Assembly: GCF_022763245.1 (NCBI RefSeq)
Contig: NZ_JALEGV010000043.1
Location: 1 to 64,000 of the forward strand
Length of the DNA stretch: 64,000 nt
Reading direction: 5' to 3'
From: Oricola sp.
Lineage (GTDB): Bacteria; Pseudomonadota; Alphaproteobacteria; Rhizobiales; Rhizobiaceae
Position 1 is the first letter of the stretch, and every line of letters starts with the position of its first letter. The notes under the pieces were generated by a model, which was not told the origin of the DNA, ran no database searches, and saw only the letters and a list, made by a program, of their open reading frames with translations. The position numbers were made by a program, and so were the translations under genes. This document shows positions 34,562-43,511 of this stretch, piece after piece.

Positions 34562-35989
34562 ATGCAGCAGGCCGATGGGTTCTTCGACGAAATGCTTGCC
34601 GGTGAAGACCGGGCCAGGCTGCCATACCGTGATTATCACGAGTGGTTCTGCGACGAGGACATCGCCAGGCTGAGCCAGAAATCGAAGGAGGCCGAGACCT
34701 TCTTCCGGCGGATCGGCATCACCTTCAACGTCTATGGCCAGCAGGAAGCAGCGGAACGGCTGATCCCCTTCGACATCGTTCCGCGAATCATCTCCGGCCG
34801 GGAATGGGCGCGCCTGTCGCGCGGCATCGAGCAGCGCGTGCGCGCCATCAACGCCTTCCTCTACGATATTTATCACCGCCAGGAGATCCTGCGCGCCGGC
34901 CGCATCCCGGTCGAACTGATCGCCGCCAACGAGGCCTTCCTGCCGAAGATGATCGGCGTCGCGCCGCCCGGCAACATCTACACCCACATCGTCGGCACCG
35001 ACATCGTGCGCACCGGCGAGGACCAGTTCTACGTGCTGGAGGACAATGCACGCACGCCGTCCGGCGTCTCCTACATGCTGGAGAACCGGGAAACGATGCT
35101 GCAGATGTTCCCGGAACTGTTCTCGCGTGTCCGCGTGCAGCCGGTCAGCGACTATCCAAAGAACCTGCGCCGCTCGCTCGCCGCGAGCGCGCCGCTCGCC
35201 TGCACCGACAAGCCGGTGGTTGCCGTGCTGACCCCGGGCATCCACAATTCGGCCTATTTCGAACACGCCTTCCTGGCCGACCAGATGGGCGCCGAACTGG
35301 TCGAGGGTCACGATCTGCGCGTCATCGAGGGGCGCATCGCGATGCGCACCACCCGCGGTTACACGCCCATCGACGTGATCTACCGCCGCATCGACGACGA
35401 TTACCTAGACCCGCTGAATTTCAACCCGGATTCGCTGCTCGGCGTTCCCGGCATCTTCGACGTCTACCGGTCCGGCGGCATCACAATCGCCAACGCGCCC
35501 GGCACCGGTATCGCCGACGACAAGGCGATCTATTCCTACATGCCGGACATCGTCGAGTTCTACACCGGCGAAACCGCGATCCTGAAGAACGTGCCGACAT
35601 GGCGCTGCTCGGAACCCGATTCGCTTGCCTATGTGCTGGACAATCTGCACGAGCTTGTCGTCAAGGAAGTGCATGGCTCGGGCGGCTACGGCATGCTGGT
35701 GGGACCGGCCGCCTCCAAGCGCGAAATCTCCAATTTCCGCGACAAGCTGAAGGCCAAGCCCGGCAACTACATTGCCCAGCCGACCCTGTCGCTGTCCACG
35801 GTGCCGATCCTGACGAAGACCGGCCTCGCGCCGCGCCATGTCGATTTGCGCCCCTTCGTGCTGGTCTCGCCGCGCGGCATCAACATCACCCCCGGCGGTC
35901 TGACGCGCGTGGCGCTGAAGAAAGGCTCCCTGGTCGTCAATTCCAGCCAGGGCGGCGGCACCAAGGACACCTGGGTGCTGGAGGAGTAG
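34562..35989 (+). CDS. circularly permuted ATP-grasp type 2 protein (DUF404/DUF407)
   Basis: A 475-residue protein. Conserved segments include NAFLYDIYHRQEILRAGRIP, then FYVLEDNARTPSGVSYMLEN and VVKEVHGSGGYGMLVGPAAS, which are characteristic of the circularly permuted ATP-grasp family that travels with alpha-E proteins. ATP-grasp enzymes form carboxylate-amine bonds. It is the first gene of a four-gene operon with an alpha-E, a transglutaminase-like and an Anbu gene, a known co-occurring set. The product of the ligase reaction is unknown. Confidence 0.87.
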   Translation: MQQADGFFDEMLAGEDRARLPYRDYHEWFCDEDIARLSQKSKEAETFFRRIGITFNVYGQQEAAERLIPFDIVPRIISGREWARLSRGIEQRVRAINAFLYDIYHRQEILRAGRIPVELIAANEAFLPKMIGVAPPGNIYTHIVGTDIVRTGEDQFYVLEDNARTPSGVSYMLENRETMLQMFPELFSRVRVQPVSDYPKNLRRSLAASAPLACTDKPVVAVLTPGIHNSAYFEHAFLADQMGAELVEGHDLRVIEGRIAMRTTRGYTPIDVIYRRIDDDYLDPLNFNPDSLLGVPGIFDVYRSGGITIANAPGTGIADDKAIYSYMPDIVEFYTGETAILKNVPTWRCSEPDSLAYVLDNLHELVVKEVHGSGGYGMLVGPAASKREISNFRDKLKAKPGNYIAQPTLSLSTVPILTKTGLAPRHVDLRPFVLVSPRGINITPGGLTRVALKKGSLVVNSSQGGGTKDTWVLEE

Positions 35990-35996
35990 CAGGATC

Positions 35997-36938
35997 ATGC
36001 TCGGCAAGACGGCAGGCGGCCTGTTCTGGATGTTCCGCTACCTTGAGCGCAGCGAAAACAACGCGCGACTGCTCGAGGCGGGCTTCCATATCGCGCTGAC
36101 GCGGTCCGCCGCCGCCGAGGAAGAATGGATGTCCATCATCCAGACGGCCGACGTGCAGGCGGGCTTCCTCGAACGCCACGACCGCGCCGAGGCGAGCACG
36201 GTGATCGACTATGTCCTGCGCGACAAGTCCAATCCGTCGAGCGTTCTCTCCGTCGTCGAATCGGCGCGCAACAACGCCCGTCTTGTGCGCACGGCGCTCA
36301 CCCGCGAGGTCTGGGAAGCCACGAACGAATGCTGGCTGACCCTGAAGGACGCGCTGGCGCGGCCCGTGCGCGAACGCGACCTGCCGCAGACGCTTGGCCT
36401 CATCCGCCAGCAAAGCGCCCTAGTGCGCGCGGCGCTGCATGGCACCATGCTGCGCAACGACATCTATGATTTCGCCCGTCTCGGCACCTTCCTGGAGCGC
36501 GCCGACAACACCGCCCGCATCCTTGATGTGAAATATTACGTCCTGCTGCCCTCGGTGATGCATGTCGGCTCGTCGCTCGACAATGTGCAATGGGAGACGA
36601 TCCTGCGGTCAGTCTCCGCGCAGCGCGCCTATCGCTGGCTGAACGGCGGCGACGTCAATCCGAAGGGCATCGCCGAATTCCTGATCCAGGACCGGCGCTT
36701 GCCGCGGTCTCTGGCCTTCTGCTACACCAAGATCGTCGACAATCTGGCCTATCTCGCGGAGGACTATGGCGAGAAGGGCGGGAGCCATGAAATTGCCGAC
36801 AAGGTGCTGACCCGGTTGCGCAACAACACGATTGACGCGATCTTCGACCAGGGGCTGCACGAATTTCTGGAGGAGTTCCTTCGTGACAACAACGGGCTCG
36901 GGATGCAGATCGAACAGGACTACCGGTTCTACGGGTAG
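35997..36938 (+). CDS. alpha-E domain protein (DUF403)
   Basis: A 313-residue, mostly helical protein. It begins MLGKTAGGLFWMFRYLERSE and has FLERADNTARILDVKYYVLL and LRDNNGLGMQIEQDYRFYG, typical of alpha-E proteins. No catalytic motif is evident. It starts seven bases after the ATP-grasp stop with an AGGA ribosome binding site, and such proteins are thought to partner that enzyme. Confidence 0.87.
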   Translation: MLGKTAGGLFWMFRYLERSENNARLLEAGFHIALTRSAAAEEEWMSIIQTADVQAGFLERHDRAEASTVIDYVLRDKSNPSSVLSVVESARNNARLVRTALTREVWEATNECWLTLKDALARPVRERDLPQTLGLIRQQSALVRAALHGTMLRNDIYDFARLGTFLERADNTARILDVKYYVLLPSVMHVGSSLDNVQWETILRSVSAQRAYRWLNGGDVNPKGIAEFLIQDRRLPRSLAFCYTKIVDNLAYLAEDYGEKGGSHEIADKVLTRLRNNTIDAIFDQGLHEFLEEFLRDNNGLGMQIEQDYRFYG

Positions 36939-36941
36939 GTC

Positions 36942-37742
36942 ATGCGGCTGACGATCTCGCATACGACACATTACCGCTACGAGGAGCCGGTCCATTACGG
37001 CTTGCAGCAACTGCGCCTGACACCGAAATCGCGCGCGGGCCAGAAGGTCGTGTCCTGGGAAACGCAGGTCGAGGGCGGCACACGGCAGCTCGAATATGAC
37101 GACCAGCACAACAATCACGTGGCGCTCGTCAGCTTCGACGACGGTCGCTCGGAGGTGACGATCCGTTGCCACGGCGTCGTCGAAACGTCCGACACCTCAG
37201 GCGTCGTCGGCGTCCATGGCGGCTTTGCGCCGCTCTGGCTGTTCCTGCGCCCCACGCCGTTGACGCGCGCCGGCAACAATGTGCGTAAGCTGGTCAAAGC
37301 GGCCGGTGGCGACTATCCCGACGAGATCGCCCGCCTGCATGGCCTGTCGGAGGAGATCGCCCGCGCGGTCACCTACGAGGCCGGAAAGTCGCACACCGCG
37401 ACCACCGCCGAGGAAACGCTGGATGCCGGCCATGGCGTCTGCCAGGACCACGCCCATGTCTTCATCGCCGCGGCACGTTCCATGGGCATTCCGGCCCGCT
37501 ATGTCAGCGGCTACCTGATGATGGACGACCGTGTCGATCAGGATGCCAGCCATGCCTGGGCGGAAGCCCATGTGGACGGCATCGGCTGGATCGGCTTCGA
37601 CGTCTCGAACGAAATCTGCCCGGATGAACGCTATGTGCGCGTCGCCACCGGCCTGGACTACACGGAAGCCGCTCCGGTCTCCGGCATGCGTCTCGGCGAA
37701 GGCGAGGAACACATGGTTGTAACACTGCAGGTCCAGCAATAG
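36942..37742 (+). CDS. transglutaminase-like cysteine peptidase family protein
   Basis: A 266-residue protein. The N-terminal beta domain begins MRLTISHTTHYRYEEPVHYG. The transglutaminase core has the catalytic Cys in LDAGHGVCQDHAHVFIAAAR, the His in DASHAWAEAHVDGIGWIGFD and the following Asp. It lacks a signal peptide, so it acts in the cytoplasm. Its place between the alpha-E and Anbu genes is the usual order; it may hydrolyse or transfer peptide bonds made by the ATP-grasp ligase. Confidence 0.88.
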   Translation: MRLTISHTTHYRYEEPVHYGLQQLRLTPKSRAGQKVVSWETQVEGGTRQLEYDDQHNNHVALVSFDDGRSEVTIRCHGVVETSDTSGVVGVHGGFAPLWLFLRPTPLTRAGNNVRKLVKAAGGDYPDEIARLHGLSEEIARAVTYEAGKSHTATTAEETLDAGHGVCQDHAHVFIAAARSMGIPARYVSGYLMMDDRVDQDASHAWAEAHVDGIGWIGFDVSNEICPDERYVRVATGLDYTEAAPVSGMRLGEGEEHMVVTLQVQQ

Positions 37743-37772
37743 ATTGTAGCGAATCGGGCTGGAACCTTTCCC

Positions 37773-38525
37773 ATGACGTATTGTGTCGGCTTGCGCCTCG
37801 ACAAGGGCCTCGTCTTCATGTCGGACACGCGCACGAATGCGGGTGTCGACAATGTTTCCGTGTTTCGCAAGATGTTCTCCTGGACCGTTCCGGGCGAGCG
37901 CGTGCTGATGTTGATGACCGCGGGCAACCTCGCGACCACGCAATCCGTCGTCAGCCTGATCGACGAGCGCTCCAAGGCGCCGCATGAGCGCAATCCGTCG
38001 ATCCTCGAGACGCCGTCCATGTTCCAGGCCGCCCGCCAGATCGGCGAGACGCTGCGCGAGGTCATCCAGTCCAACGCGATGAGCGGGCAGACCGCGGATT
38101 CGACCTTCAACGCGACGCTCATCCTCGGCGGCCAGATCCGCGGCAGCGAGCCGCGCCTGTTCCTGATCTATCCGGAAGGCAATTTCATCGAGGCCAATGG
38201 CGACACGCCCTTCTTCCAGATCGGCGAGACCAAATATGGCCGGCCGATCCTGGTGCGCGCCTATGATTCGGCGATGCGTTTCGAGGATGCGGTCAAGCTG
38301 ATGATGGTGTCCTTCGATTCCACCATCAAGGCCAACCTGTCCGTCGGACTGCCGCTGGATCTGCAGACCTACGAGGTCGACAGTTTCCGGCTCGGCGCGC
38401 ATCAGCGCATCGCTGCCGACGACCCCTATTACCAGACGATTTCGACCAGCTGGGGCGAAGCGCTGACCCAGGCGCTGAAGTCCCTGCCGGATTTCGAATT
38501 CGCCGCCGGGGCCGCCAGGCGCTGA
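37773..38525 (+). CDS. Anbu, proteasome-related peptidase
   Basis: A 250-residue Ntn-hydrolase of the ancestral beta-subunit (Anbu, COG3484) family. The start MTYCVGLRLDKGLVFMSDTR places the expected nucleophile T2 right after the initiator Met, with D18 and K33 (NVSVFRKM) in proteasome-like positions. No propeptide is present, as is usual for Anbu. Anbu assembles into open helical rings. Its natural substrates are unknown. It is the last gene of the ATP-grasp/alpha-E/transglutaminase operon. Confidence 0.9.
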   Translation: MTYCVGLRLDKGLVFMSDTRTNAGVDNVSVFRKMFSWTVPGERVLMLMTAGNLATTQSVVSLIDERSKAPHERNPSILETPSMFQAARQIGETLREVIQSNAMSGQTADSTFNATLILGGQIRGSEPRLFLIYPEGNFIEANGDTPFFQIGETKYGRPILVRAYDSAMRFEDAVKLMMVSFDSTIKANLSVGLPLDLQTYEVDSFRLGAHQRIAADDPYYQTISTSWGEALTQALKSLPDFEFAAGAARR

Positions 38526-38681
38526 CGCGAGGCGCTTCGCGCACCGGCTCCAGTCGCAACCTCCCAAACCGCTTGCGCCCGTCGAAGGACTAGGTTTTAA
38601 CTTCGGTCTGCTTTCCCGGCGGCAGGCGCGCAACAGACGCGCCGGCAGGGGAACGCGTTACGAAAAGGGAGAATTCGGATT

Positions 38682-39863
38682 ATGAAAAAAGCACTTCTTG
38701 CAGCGGCCAGCGTTCTGGCGCTCTCTGTCGCCGCACAGGCCGAAGTGAAGATCGGCGTGATCCTCGGCTTCACCGGCCCCACTGAATCACTGTCACCGGA
38801 CTGGGCCGCCGCCGGCGAGCTCGCCATGAAGGAAGCATCGGAATCCGGCAAGTTCCTCGGCGGCGAAACCGTCACGCCGGTGCGTGCCGATTCCACCTGC
38901 GTCGACAACGCCGCAGCGACGACCGCCGCCGAGCGCCTCGTCACCTCCGACAACGTGCTGGCCATCTTCGGTGCGGATTGTTCGGGCGTGACCGCGGCGG
39001 TGGCGAACAATGTGGCGGTCCCGAATGGCGTCACGATTATTTCGCCGACCGCGACCTCGCCCGCGCTGACGACGATCGAGGACAATGGCCTGTTCTTCCG
39101 CACCGCGCCGTCCGACGCCCGCCAGGGCCAGGTTCTGGCCGACGTCGCCGTCGAGCGCGGCATCAAGTCGATCGCCGTGACCTACACCAACAACGACTAC
39201 GGCAAGGGTCTGGCCGATTCCTTCGCGGCCGCCTTCGAGGCTGCCGGCGGTGAAGTCACCATCTCCGCCGGTCACGAGGACGGCAAGGGCGATTATTCGG
39301 CCGAAGTGGGCGCGCTGGCAGCTGCCGGTGGCGACGCGCTGGCCGTGTTCGGCTATATCGACCGCGGCGGCCGCGGCATCATGCAGGGTGCCATAGACAC
39401 CGGCGCTTTCGAGAGCTTCCTCGTCGGCGACGGCATGATCGGCGATTCGATCCTCGACCTGCCGGGCCTGGCCGATGTCAGCCTGATCGGCACGGCGCCG
39501 GGTTCCGACGCCGACAATGCCAGCAACTTCGACACCTTCGCCAAGGAGATGGGCGTCGAAAGTGAGCAGCCCTATCGCGGCGAAAGCTATGACGCCGTGG
39601 CGCTGATCCTTCTGGCCATCCAGAAGGCCGGTGTCGCCGACCGCGCCGCCATCGCCGGCAACGTCATGGAAATCGCCAACGCACCGGGCGAGCCGATCGG
39701 CCCCGGCGAACTGGGCAAGGCGCTCGAGCTGGTCGCCGCCGGCACCGACATCGACTATCAGGGCGCGACGAGCGTCGAGTTCACCGATGTCGGCGAGGCT
39801 GTCGGCTCCTACAAGGAGTGGGAAGTCAAGGACGGCGCCTGGGCGACCGTGAAGGTGCGCTAA
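38682..39863 (+). CDS. branched-chain amino acid type ABC substrate-binding protein
   Basis: A 393-residue periplasmic protein of the LivJ/LivK family. Signal peptide MKKALLAAASVLALSVAAQA, mature start EVKIGVILGFTGPTESLSPD, then GADCSGVTAAVANNVAVPNG, SPTATSPALTTIEDNGLFFR and VTYTNNDYGKGLADSFAAAF. It stands alone, with its own terminator. Matching permease and ATPase genes lie 3.6 kb away on the other strand at 43512-47500; a working pair is likely but not certain. Substrate could be branched-chain or other amino acids or amides. Confidence 0.87.
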   Translation: MKKALLAAASVLALSVAAQAEVKIGVILGFTGPTESLSPDWAAAGELAMKEASESGKFLGGETVTPVRADSTCVDNAAATTAAERLVTSDNVLAIFGADCSGVTAAVANNVAVPNGVTIISPTATSPALTTIEDNGLFFRTAPSDARQGQVLADVAVERGIKSIAVTYTNNDYGKGLADSFAAAFEAAGGEVTISAGHEDGKGDYSAEVGALAAAGGDALAVFGYIDRGGRGIMQGAIDTGAFESFLVGDGMIGDSILDLPGLADVSLIGTAPGSDADNASNFDTFAKEMGVESEQPYRGESYDAVALILLAIQKAGVADRAAIAGNVMEIANAPGEPIGPGELGKALELVAAGTDIDYQGATSVEFTDVGEAVGSYKEWEVKDGAWATVKVR

Positions 39864-39891
39864 GCGCCTGACCGCCTGACCCGCGAATACG

Positions 39892-39923
39892 GCCCCGGAT
39901 CGCACCCGCGATCCGGGGCTTTT
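39892..39923 (+). terminator. rho-independent terminator after the Liv-type binding protein
   Basis: A perfect 12-base stem (39892-39903 with 39908-39919) with loop ACCC is followed by TTTT, 28 bases after the stop codon. Confidence 0.88.
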
Positions 39924-39932
39924 CGTTTGAGG

Positions 39933-40109
39933 TCAGTCGAGGTCCCGGGCCGCGTCCTCGATCAGGCCGACGACCCTGTCCGGGTCGCCCAGCGCTTCGG
40001 CGAGCAGCAGTGCCAGCTTGGCGAGAAGAAGCGTCTCCTTCTCCGACCCAGTGGCGTCGATCGCCTCGGCCAGGCGCTCATAGACGGTTTCCAGTGTGGT
40101 GGCGCTCAT
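39933..40109 (-). CDS. DUF2783 small protein
   Basis: A 58-residue protein (MSATTLETVYERLAEAIDAT to the C-terminal IEDAARDLD), all helical in appearance. DUF2783 proteins of this size are typically encoded next to MhpA-like flavin monooxygenases, as here. The ATG at 40109 overlaps the monooxygenase stop by four bases. Function unknown; a small partner or stabiliser of the oxygenase is a guess. Confidence 0.72.
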   Translation of the reverse strand: MSATTLETVYERLAEAIDATGSEKETLLLAKLALLLAEALGDPDRVVGLIEDAARDLD

Positions 40110-41728
40110 TGTCCCGCTCCCTGTCCGCTGAGAATGGCCGCGAGCACAGCCGCGACGTCGCCTCCCGTCGCCCGTTTCCATCGCGCCGCGACATGCTCGT
40201 CCGGCCGCACGAGATAGACGGTCCCGGCCTCCGCGTCATAGGCGCGCGCAGTTTCGCCTTGCGGATCCAGCGTGACGATCGTCGCATCGGGATCGACCGT
40301 CGCGATCCGCTCCTCTTCGTCGAGTGCGCCAAAGGCGAGGACCGTAAACCCCGGCCCGAGCCGGTCGCTGAGAAACCCGTCGTCGAGCCGGGCATTCGTG
40401 ATCACAGCACCCGGCGTCGGCCCGCACGCGAAGCCGTCCCGGTCGGCCAGCGTGATCGGGCTGTCGGCATAGGTGTAGGGTGTCATCTGGCGCGGATTGG
40501 CGAAGGCGCCGGCAAAGGGATGGTTGAGCGCCAGCGACAGCGCCGCATCGCGCATCACCTGCCAGCCGCGTGTCGGCGGCGTCATGAAACGCGTCGATTT
40601 CGACGCGTTGGCGAAGACGTCGAGCGTCGCGCCGCGCCGTTCCGGGCTGTAGCTGTCGAGCAGCGTCTCCGCGGCCGTGCGCTTGATCACGCGCGCCAGC
40701 TTCCAGCCGATATTCTGCGCGTCCGCCAGGCCGTTGTTGAGACCGCGCACGCCGAAGATCGGCACGATATGCGCGCTGTCGCCGATGAAGAAGATGCGGC
40801 CGTCGCGGTAATCGTCGAGCGCCAGCGTGTTGGCGGAATAGACGCTCCACCACTCCAGTTCCCACTGCCCCTCATGCCCGATCTCGGAAAGAACTCCGGC
40901 GACGCTGGCGCGCACTGCGTCCTCGCGTGTCGCCGCCTCGGCGCTCTCGCCGTCGCGCAGCTGGTAGTCGATGCGCCAGATGTCGTCCGGCTGGCGGTGG
41001 ATCAGCACCGTGCCGCCGGGCCGGCAGGCCGGGTCGAAGAGGGCGCGCCGGATGGTCGGATAGTCATGGTGCATGCGCACGTCGGCGATGACATAGCGGC
41101 CTTCGTAATTCTGACCGGAGAACCGCAATCCGCGCATGCCGCGAATGGCGCTGCGCGCGCCGTCGGCGGCCAGCACCCAGTCGGCGGGCAGGGCATAAGT
41201 GCCGTTCGCATCGCGCACCTGCAGGGTGACGCCGCCGTCCTCATCGCCGATTCCGGTCACCTCGGATTGCCAGCGCATGTCGATCAGCGGGTTCGCGCGC
41301 ACCGCCTCATGCAGGAACTGCTCGATATATTGCTGTTCGAGATTGTACATCGGGCGGTATTTTTCATGCGGGCCGTCCGGCATCTCGAATTCGAGGATCT
41401 GCCGGCCGCGATAGAAGGTGCGCCCGGTCGTCCAGCCAAGCGCCTTGTCGACGAACGGGGCGACGACGCCCAGCGTCTCGAAGATGTGGTAGCTCTGGCG
41501 TGCGATGCAGATCGCCCGGCTGCCGTCATTGTAGGTCGATTTGGCTTCCAGCAGCACGCTCGGCACGCCGCAACGCGCAAGCGTCAACGCCGCCGTCAGT
41601 CCGACCGGCCCGCCGCCGACGATAACGACCGCGGCGCGGTCGGTCAGGTGGTCGCGCCGTTCTGGCGCGTCGAAGGTCGGATAGGTAAAGTAGAGCGAGT
41701 CGAGTTCGCCGCGGCCTTCAGGTCTCAT
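40106..41728 (-). CDS. FAD-dependent aromatic-ring monooxygenase (MhpA/PheA-like)
   Basis: A 540-residue flavoprotein of the class A aromatic hydroxylase group. The FAD-binding GxGxxG lies in AAVVIVGGGPVGLTAALTLA, the middle DG motif in VLAADGARSAIRGMRGL and the GD motif in IFFIGDSAHIVPIFGVRGLN. A C-terminal thioredoxin-like domain follows. The ATG at 41728 has a GGGAGG ribosome binding site. It would hydroxylate a phenolic substrate with NAD(P)H and oxygen. No ring-cleavage genes are nearby, so the substrate is open; the divergent LuxR-type gene may control it. Confidence 0.85.
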   Translation of the reverse strand: MRPEGRGELDSLYFTYPTFDAPERRDHLTDRAAVVIVGGGPVGLTAALTLARCGVPSVLLEAKSTYNDGSRAICIARQSYHIFETLGVVAPFVDKALGWTTGRTFYRGRQILEFEMPDGPHEKYRPMYNLEQQYIEQFLHEAVRANPLIDMRWQSEVTGIGDEDGGVTLQVRDANGTYALPADWVLAADGARSAIRGMRGLRFSGQNYEGRYVIADVRMHHDYPTIRRALFDPACRPGGTVLIHRQPDDIWRIDYQLRDGESAEAATREDAVRASVAGVLSEIGHEGQWELEWWSVYSANTLALDDYRDGRIFFIGDSAHIVPIFGVRGLNNGLADAQNIGWKLARVIKRTAAETLLDSYSPERRGATLDVFANASKSTRFMTPPTRGWQVMRDAALSLALNHPFAGAFANPRQMTPYTYADSPITLADRDGFACGPTPGAVITNARLDDGFLSDRLGPGFTVLAFGALDEEERIATVDPDATIVTLDPQGETARAYDAEAGTVYLVRPDEHVAARWKRATGGDVAAVLAAILSGQGAGQ

Positions 41729-41783
41729 ATGTCTTTCCTCCCGCAACCGGCCCGTTTTCTACCCTCCCGCCGCCGTGGGCGCA

Positions 41784-41804
41784 TGTCCCCTTTTCGGGGG
41801 GACA
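41784..41804. promoter_or_regulatory. inverted repeat just before the LuxR-type gene
   Basis: TGTCCCC (41784-41790) and GGGGACA (41798-41804) form a 7-base dyad around TTTTCGG. The right arm covers the purine-rich ribosome binding site of the GTG start at 41806, and the whole lies in the 77-base gap to the divergent monooxygenase. It is a candidate operator. Confidence 0.45.
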
Positions 41805-41805
41805 G

Positions 41806-42501
41806 GTGAGCGCCGTCTGGCCTGCGCTCGATGCCTGTCTTGAGGCGGCGGGCAGCGATCGCTTTGCAGCACCGTATCTCGACCTGTTGCGCGAACTCGG
41901 CGCCGATCAGGTGATGGTCTTTGCCTATGACGAGGACCGGGCCGCCTGCCTCCTGTCTTGGAATTTCAGCCATGCGCGCCTCGGCGCGAAACTGGCGGAG
42001 GACTATCTCGACGGCTGGTTCAAGACTGATCCGCTCTATCGGCAGGTCCTGGCGGCGAAGCCGGGAACGGTGCTGCTGCGGCGCCTGGAAGAAGTCCTGC
42101 CCGGCATGCAGCCGGATTATCGGGATCGCTTCTTCACGCGTCCGGGGATCGCACGAAAGGATGCCGTGCTTGCTGTCGGTCCGGCGCTTCGCCTCATCCT
42201 CAACGTGTATCGCCATGCACCGAATTCCGAGGCGCCGCCGGCCGAGGCCCTGCGTTTCGCGGCGCGGCTGGCGCTCCTGCATTTCGGGCAGGCCGGGGCC
42301 GCCGACTATCCGCCGCCGCTCGCCGCCTTGTCGGAGCGCGAACGCGAGGTGTGCCTGGGCGTTCTGTCCGGCAAGAAGGCCGAGACGATCGCCGGCGAGA
42401 TCGGCGTCTCACCGAACACGGTGACGACCTATCGCCGCCGGGCCTATGAGAAGCTCGGCATCTCCTCGCGCGCCGCTCTGTTCGCCATCTGCCGGGCTTG
42501 A
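41806..42501 (+). CDS. LuxR-family (GerE-type helix-turn-helix) transcriptional regulator
   Basis: A 231-residue protein. The C-terminal 62 residues are a clear LuxR helix-turn-helix: LSEREREVCLGVLSGKKAET then IGVSPNTVTTYRRRAYEKLG. The N-terminal 165 residues are of the autoinducer-domain fold length but lack the conserved acyl-homoserine-lactone binding residues as far as I can see. The GTG start at 41806 is the only good candidate. It is divergent from the flavin monooxygenase gene, its probable target. Confidence 0.82.
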   Translation: MSAVWPALDACLEAAGSDRFAAPYLDLLRELGADQVMVFAYDEDRAACLLSWNFSHARLGAKLAEDYLDGWFKTDPLYRQVLAAKPGTVLLRRLEEVLPGMQPDYRDRFFTRPGIARKDAVLAVGPALRLILNVYRHAPNSEAPPAEALRFAARLALLHFGQAGAADYPPPLAALSEREREVCLGVLSGKKAETIAGEIGVSPNTVTTYRRRAYEKLGISSRAALFAICRA

Positions 42502-42994
42502 AGGCCGCGATCACACGGCGCTGATTCGTCGTTTTTCGTCTGTCATATTGGTTTTACATTTCTCCGGGTCGCTTGGAGGTGACGGTTTCTTTGGCGGATA
42601 TCAGGCCGTTGATCTGACGTCTTTTCGCATCCGTCCAGCGCGTCGAAGGTGTCGCTCGCCGATTTCCAAGCTATTGATTTAAAAAGATAAAAGTTCGACA
42701 GATGCTCGCCGCTTTCCGTCTCGGCGGCGTGCGTCAGCCAAAGGCTGTTTCCATTCACAACGATGACGCCGTCATCACATTTTATCCACAGAGCGCGTGG
42801 AAAATCTTGACATTTTCGTTAGGCGGCTATGGAATTCCCGTCCAGAGTTCGCGTGCCGGCATCCGACGATCCGCACCGGACGGGCGGACAACAGCCCATC
42901 TCCGGAACCCCTCCTCGGGGCGCGTTTTGCCGGGTCGGTCCATCTCTGTTTCACGCGCGGTCACGCGCACAGGACAGGAGGTACACCGCAGAAA
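42502..42994. other. 493-base intergenic region, relatively AT-rich
   Basis: No supported gene. It contains a perfect consensus DnaA box TTATCCACA (42782-42790) and a possible promoter with -35 TTGACA at 42807-42812 ahead of the nuclease-like gene. The -10 is poor (TATGGA at 42828 with 15-base spacing). The AT-rich stretch 42676-42690 (TTGATTTAAAAAGAT) is unlike the surrounding GC-rich DNA. Confidence 0.5.
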
Positions 42995-43474
42995 ATGAAG
43001 AACACGGCAGCAATGATCAGCGCCGCGGTCCTCGCGTTCGGCGTGCCATGCGGCGGGGCCGCCGCCGGCGACAGTTACATGGTGGTCGCCCATGCCAAGG
43101 CGATCGACGGCGGCAGCTTCGCCGACCGCTCCGGCAATCGTTATCGGCTGCATGCGGTCGAGACGCCGGAACTGGGCCAGCAATGCCAAGGTGCCAACGG
43201 CGACGACTATGCCTGTGGCGAGGAAGCCCGCAAGGCGCTGGAAGACCTCATCGGCGGCATCATGACCTGCAACCCGGTCGAGGCGGGGATGCAGGAGCTT
43301 CGCATCGTGCGCTGTTACGACTTCGCCGGCCGCGACATTGGCGCGCGCCTGATCGCCACCGGATGGGCGCTCCCCGATCGCTCGACTGGCGTCGCCATGG
43401 ACTATGTCTGGGGCGAGATGGAGGCCGAGGCGCGGTCGCTCGGCCTGTGGCAGGGACGCTTCGTGCTGCGGTAA
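42995..43474 (+). CDS. secreted thermonuclease-like (SNase fold) protein
   Basis: A 159-residue protein with signal peptide MKNTAAMISAAVLAFGVPCG (cleavage near GGAAA). The mature part reads VAHAKAIDGGSFADRSGNRY then LHAVETPELGQQCQ, which follows the staphylococcal nuclease pattern, and ends DYVWGEMEAEARSLGLWQG. In true nucleases the loop is DGDT and a following arginine is catalytic; here it is DGGS with LHAVETPE, so catalysis may be lost. I chose the ATG at 42995 with an AGGAGG site 13 bases upstream. Confidence 0.72.
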   Translation: MKNTAAMISAAVLAFGVPCGGAAAGDSYMVVAHAKAIDGGSFADRSGNRYRLHAVETPELGQQCQGANGDDYACGEEARKALEDLIGGIMTCNPVEAGMQELRIVRCYDFAGRDIGARLIATGWALPDRSTGVAMDYVWGEMEAEARSLGLWQGRFVLR

Positions 43475-43511
43475 GGCGCTGCGGTAAGGCGAGGATGCCT
43501 GGCAGGTGCGC

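Noticed and set aside
42702-42998. Small plus-strand frame upstream of the nuclease-like gene
   Set aside because: No ribosome binding site or family signal, and the sequence looks like promoter DNA.
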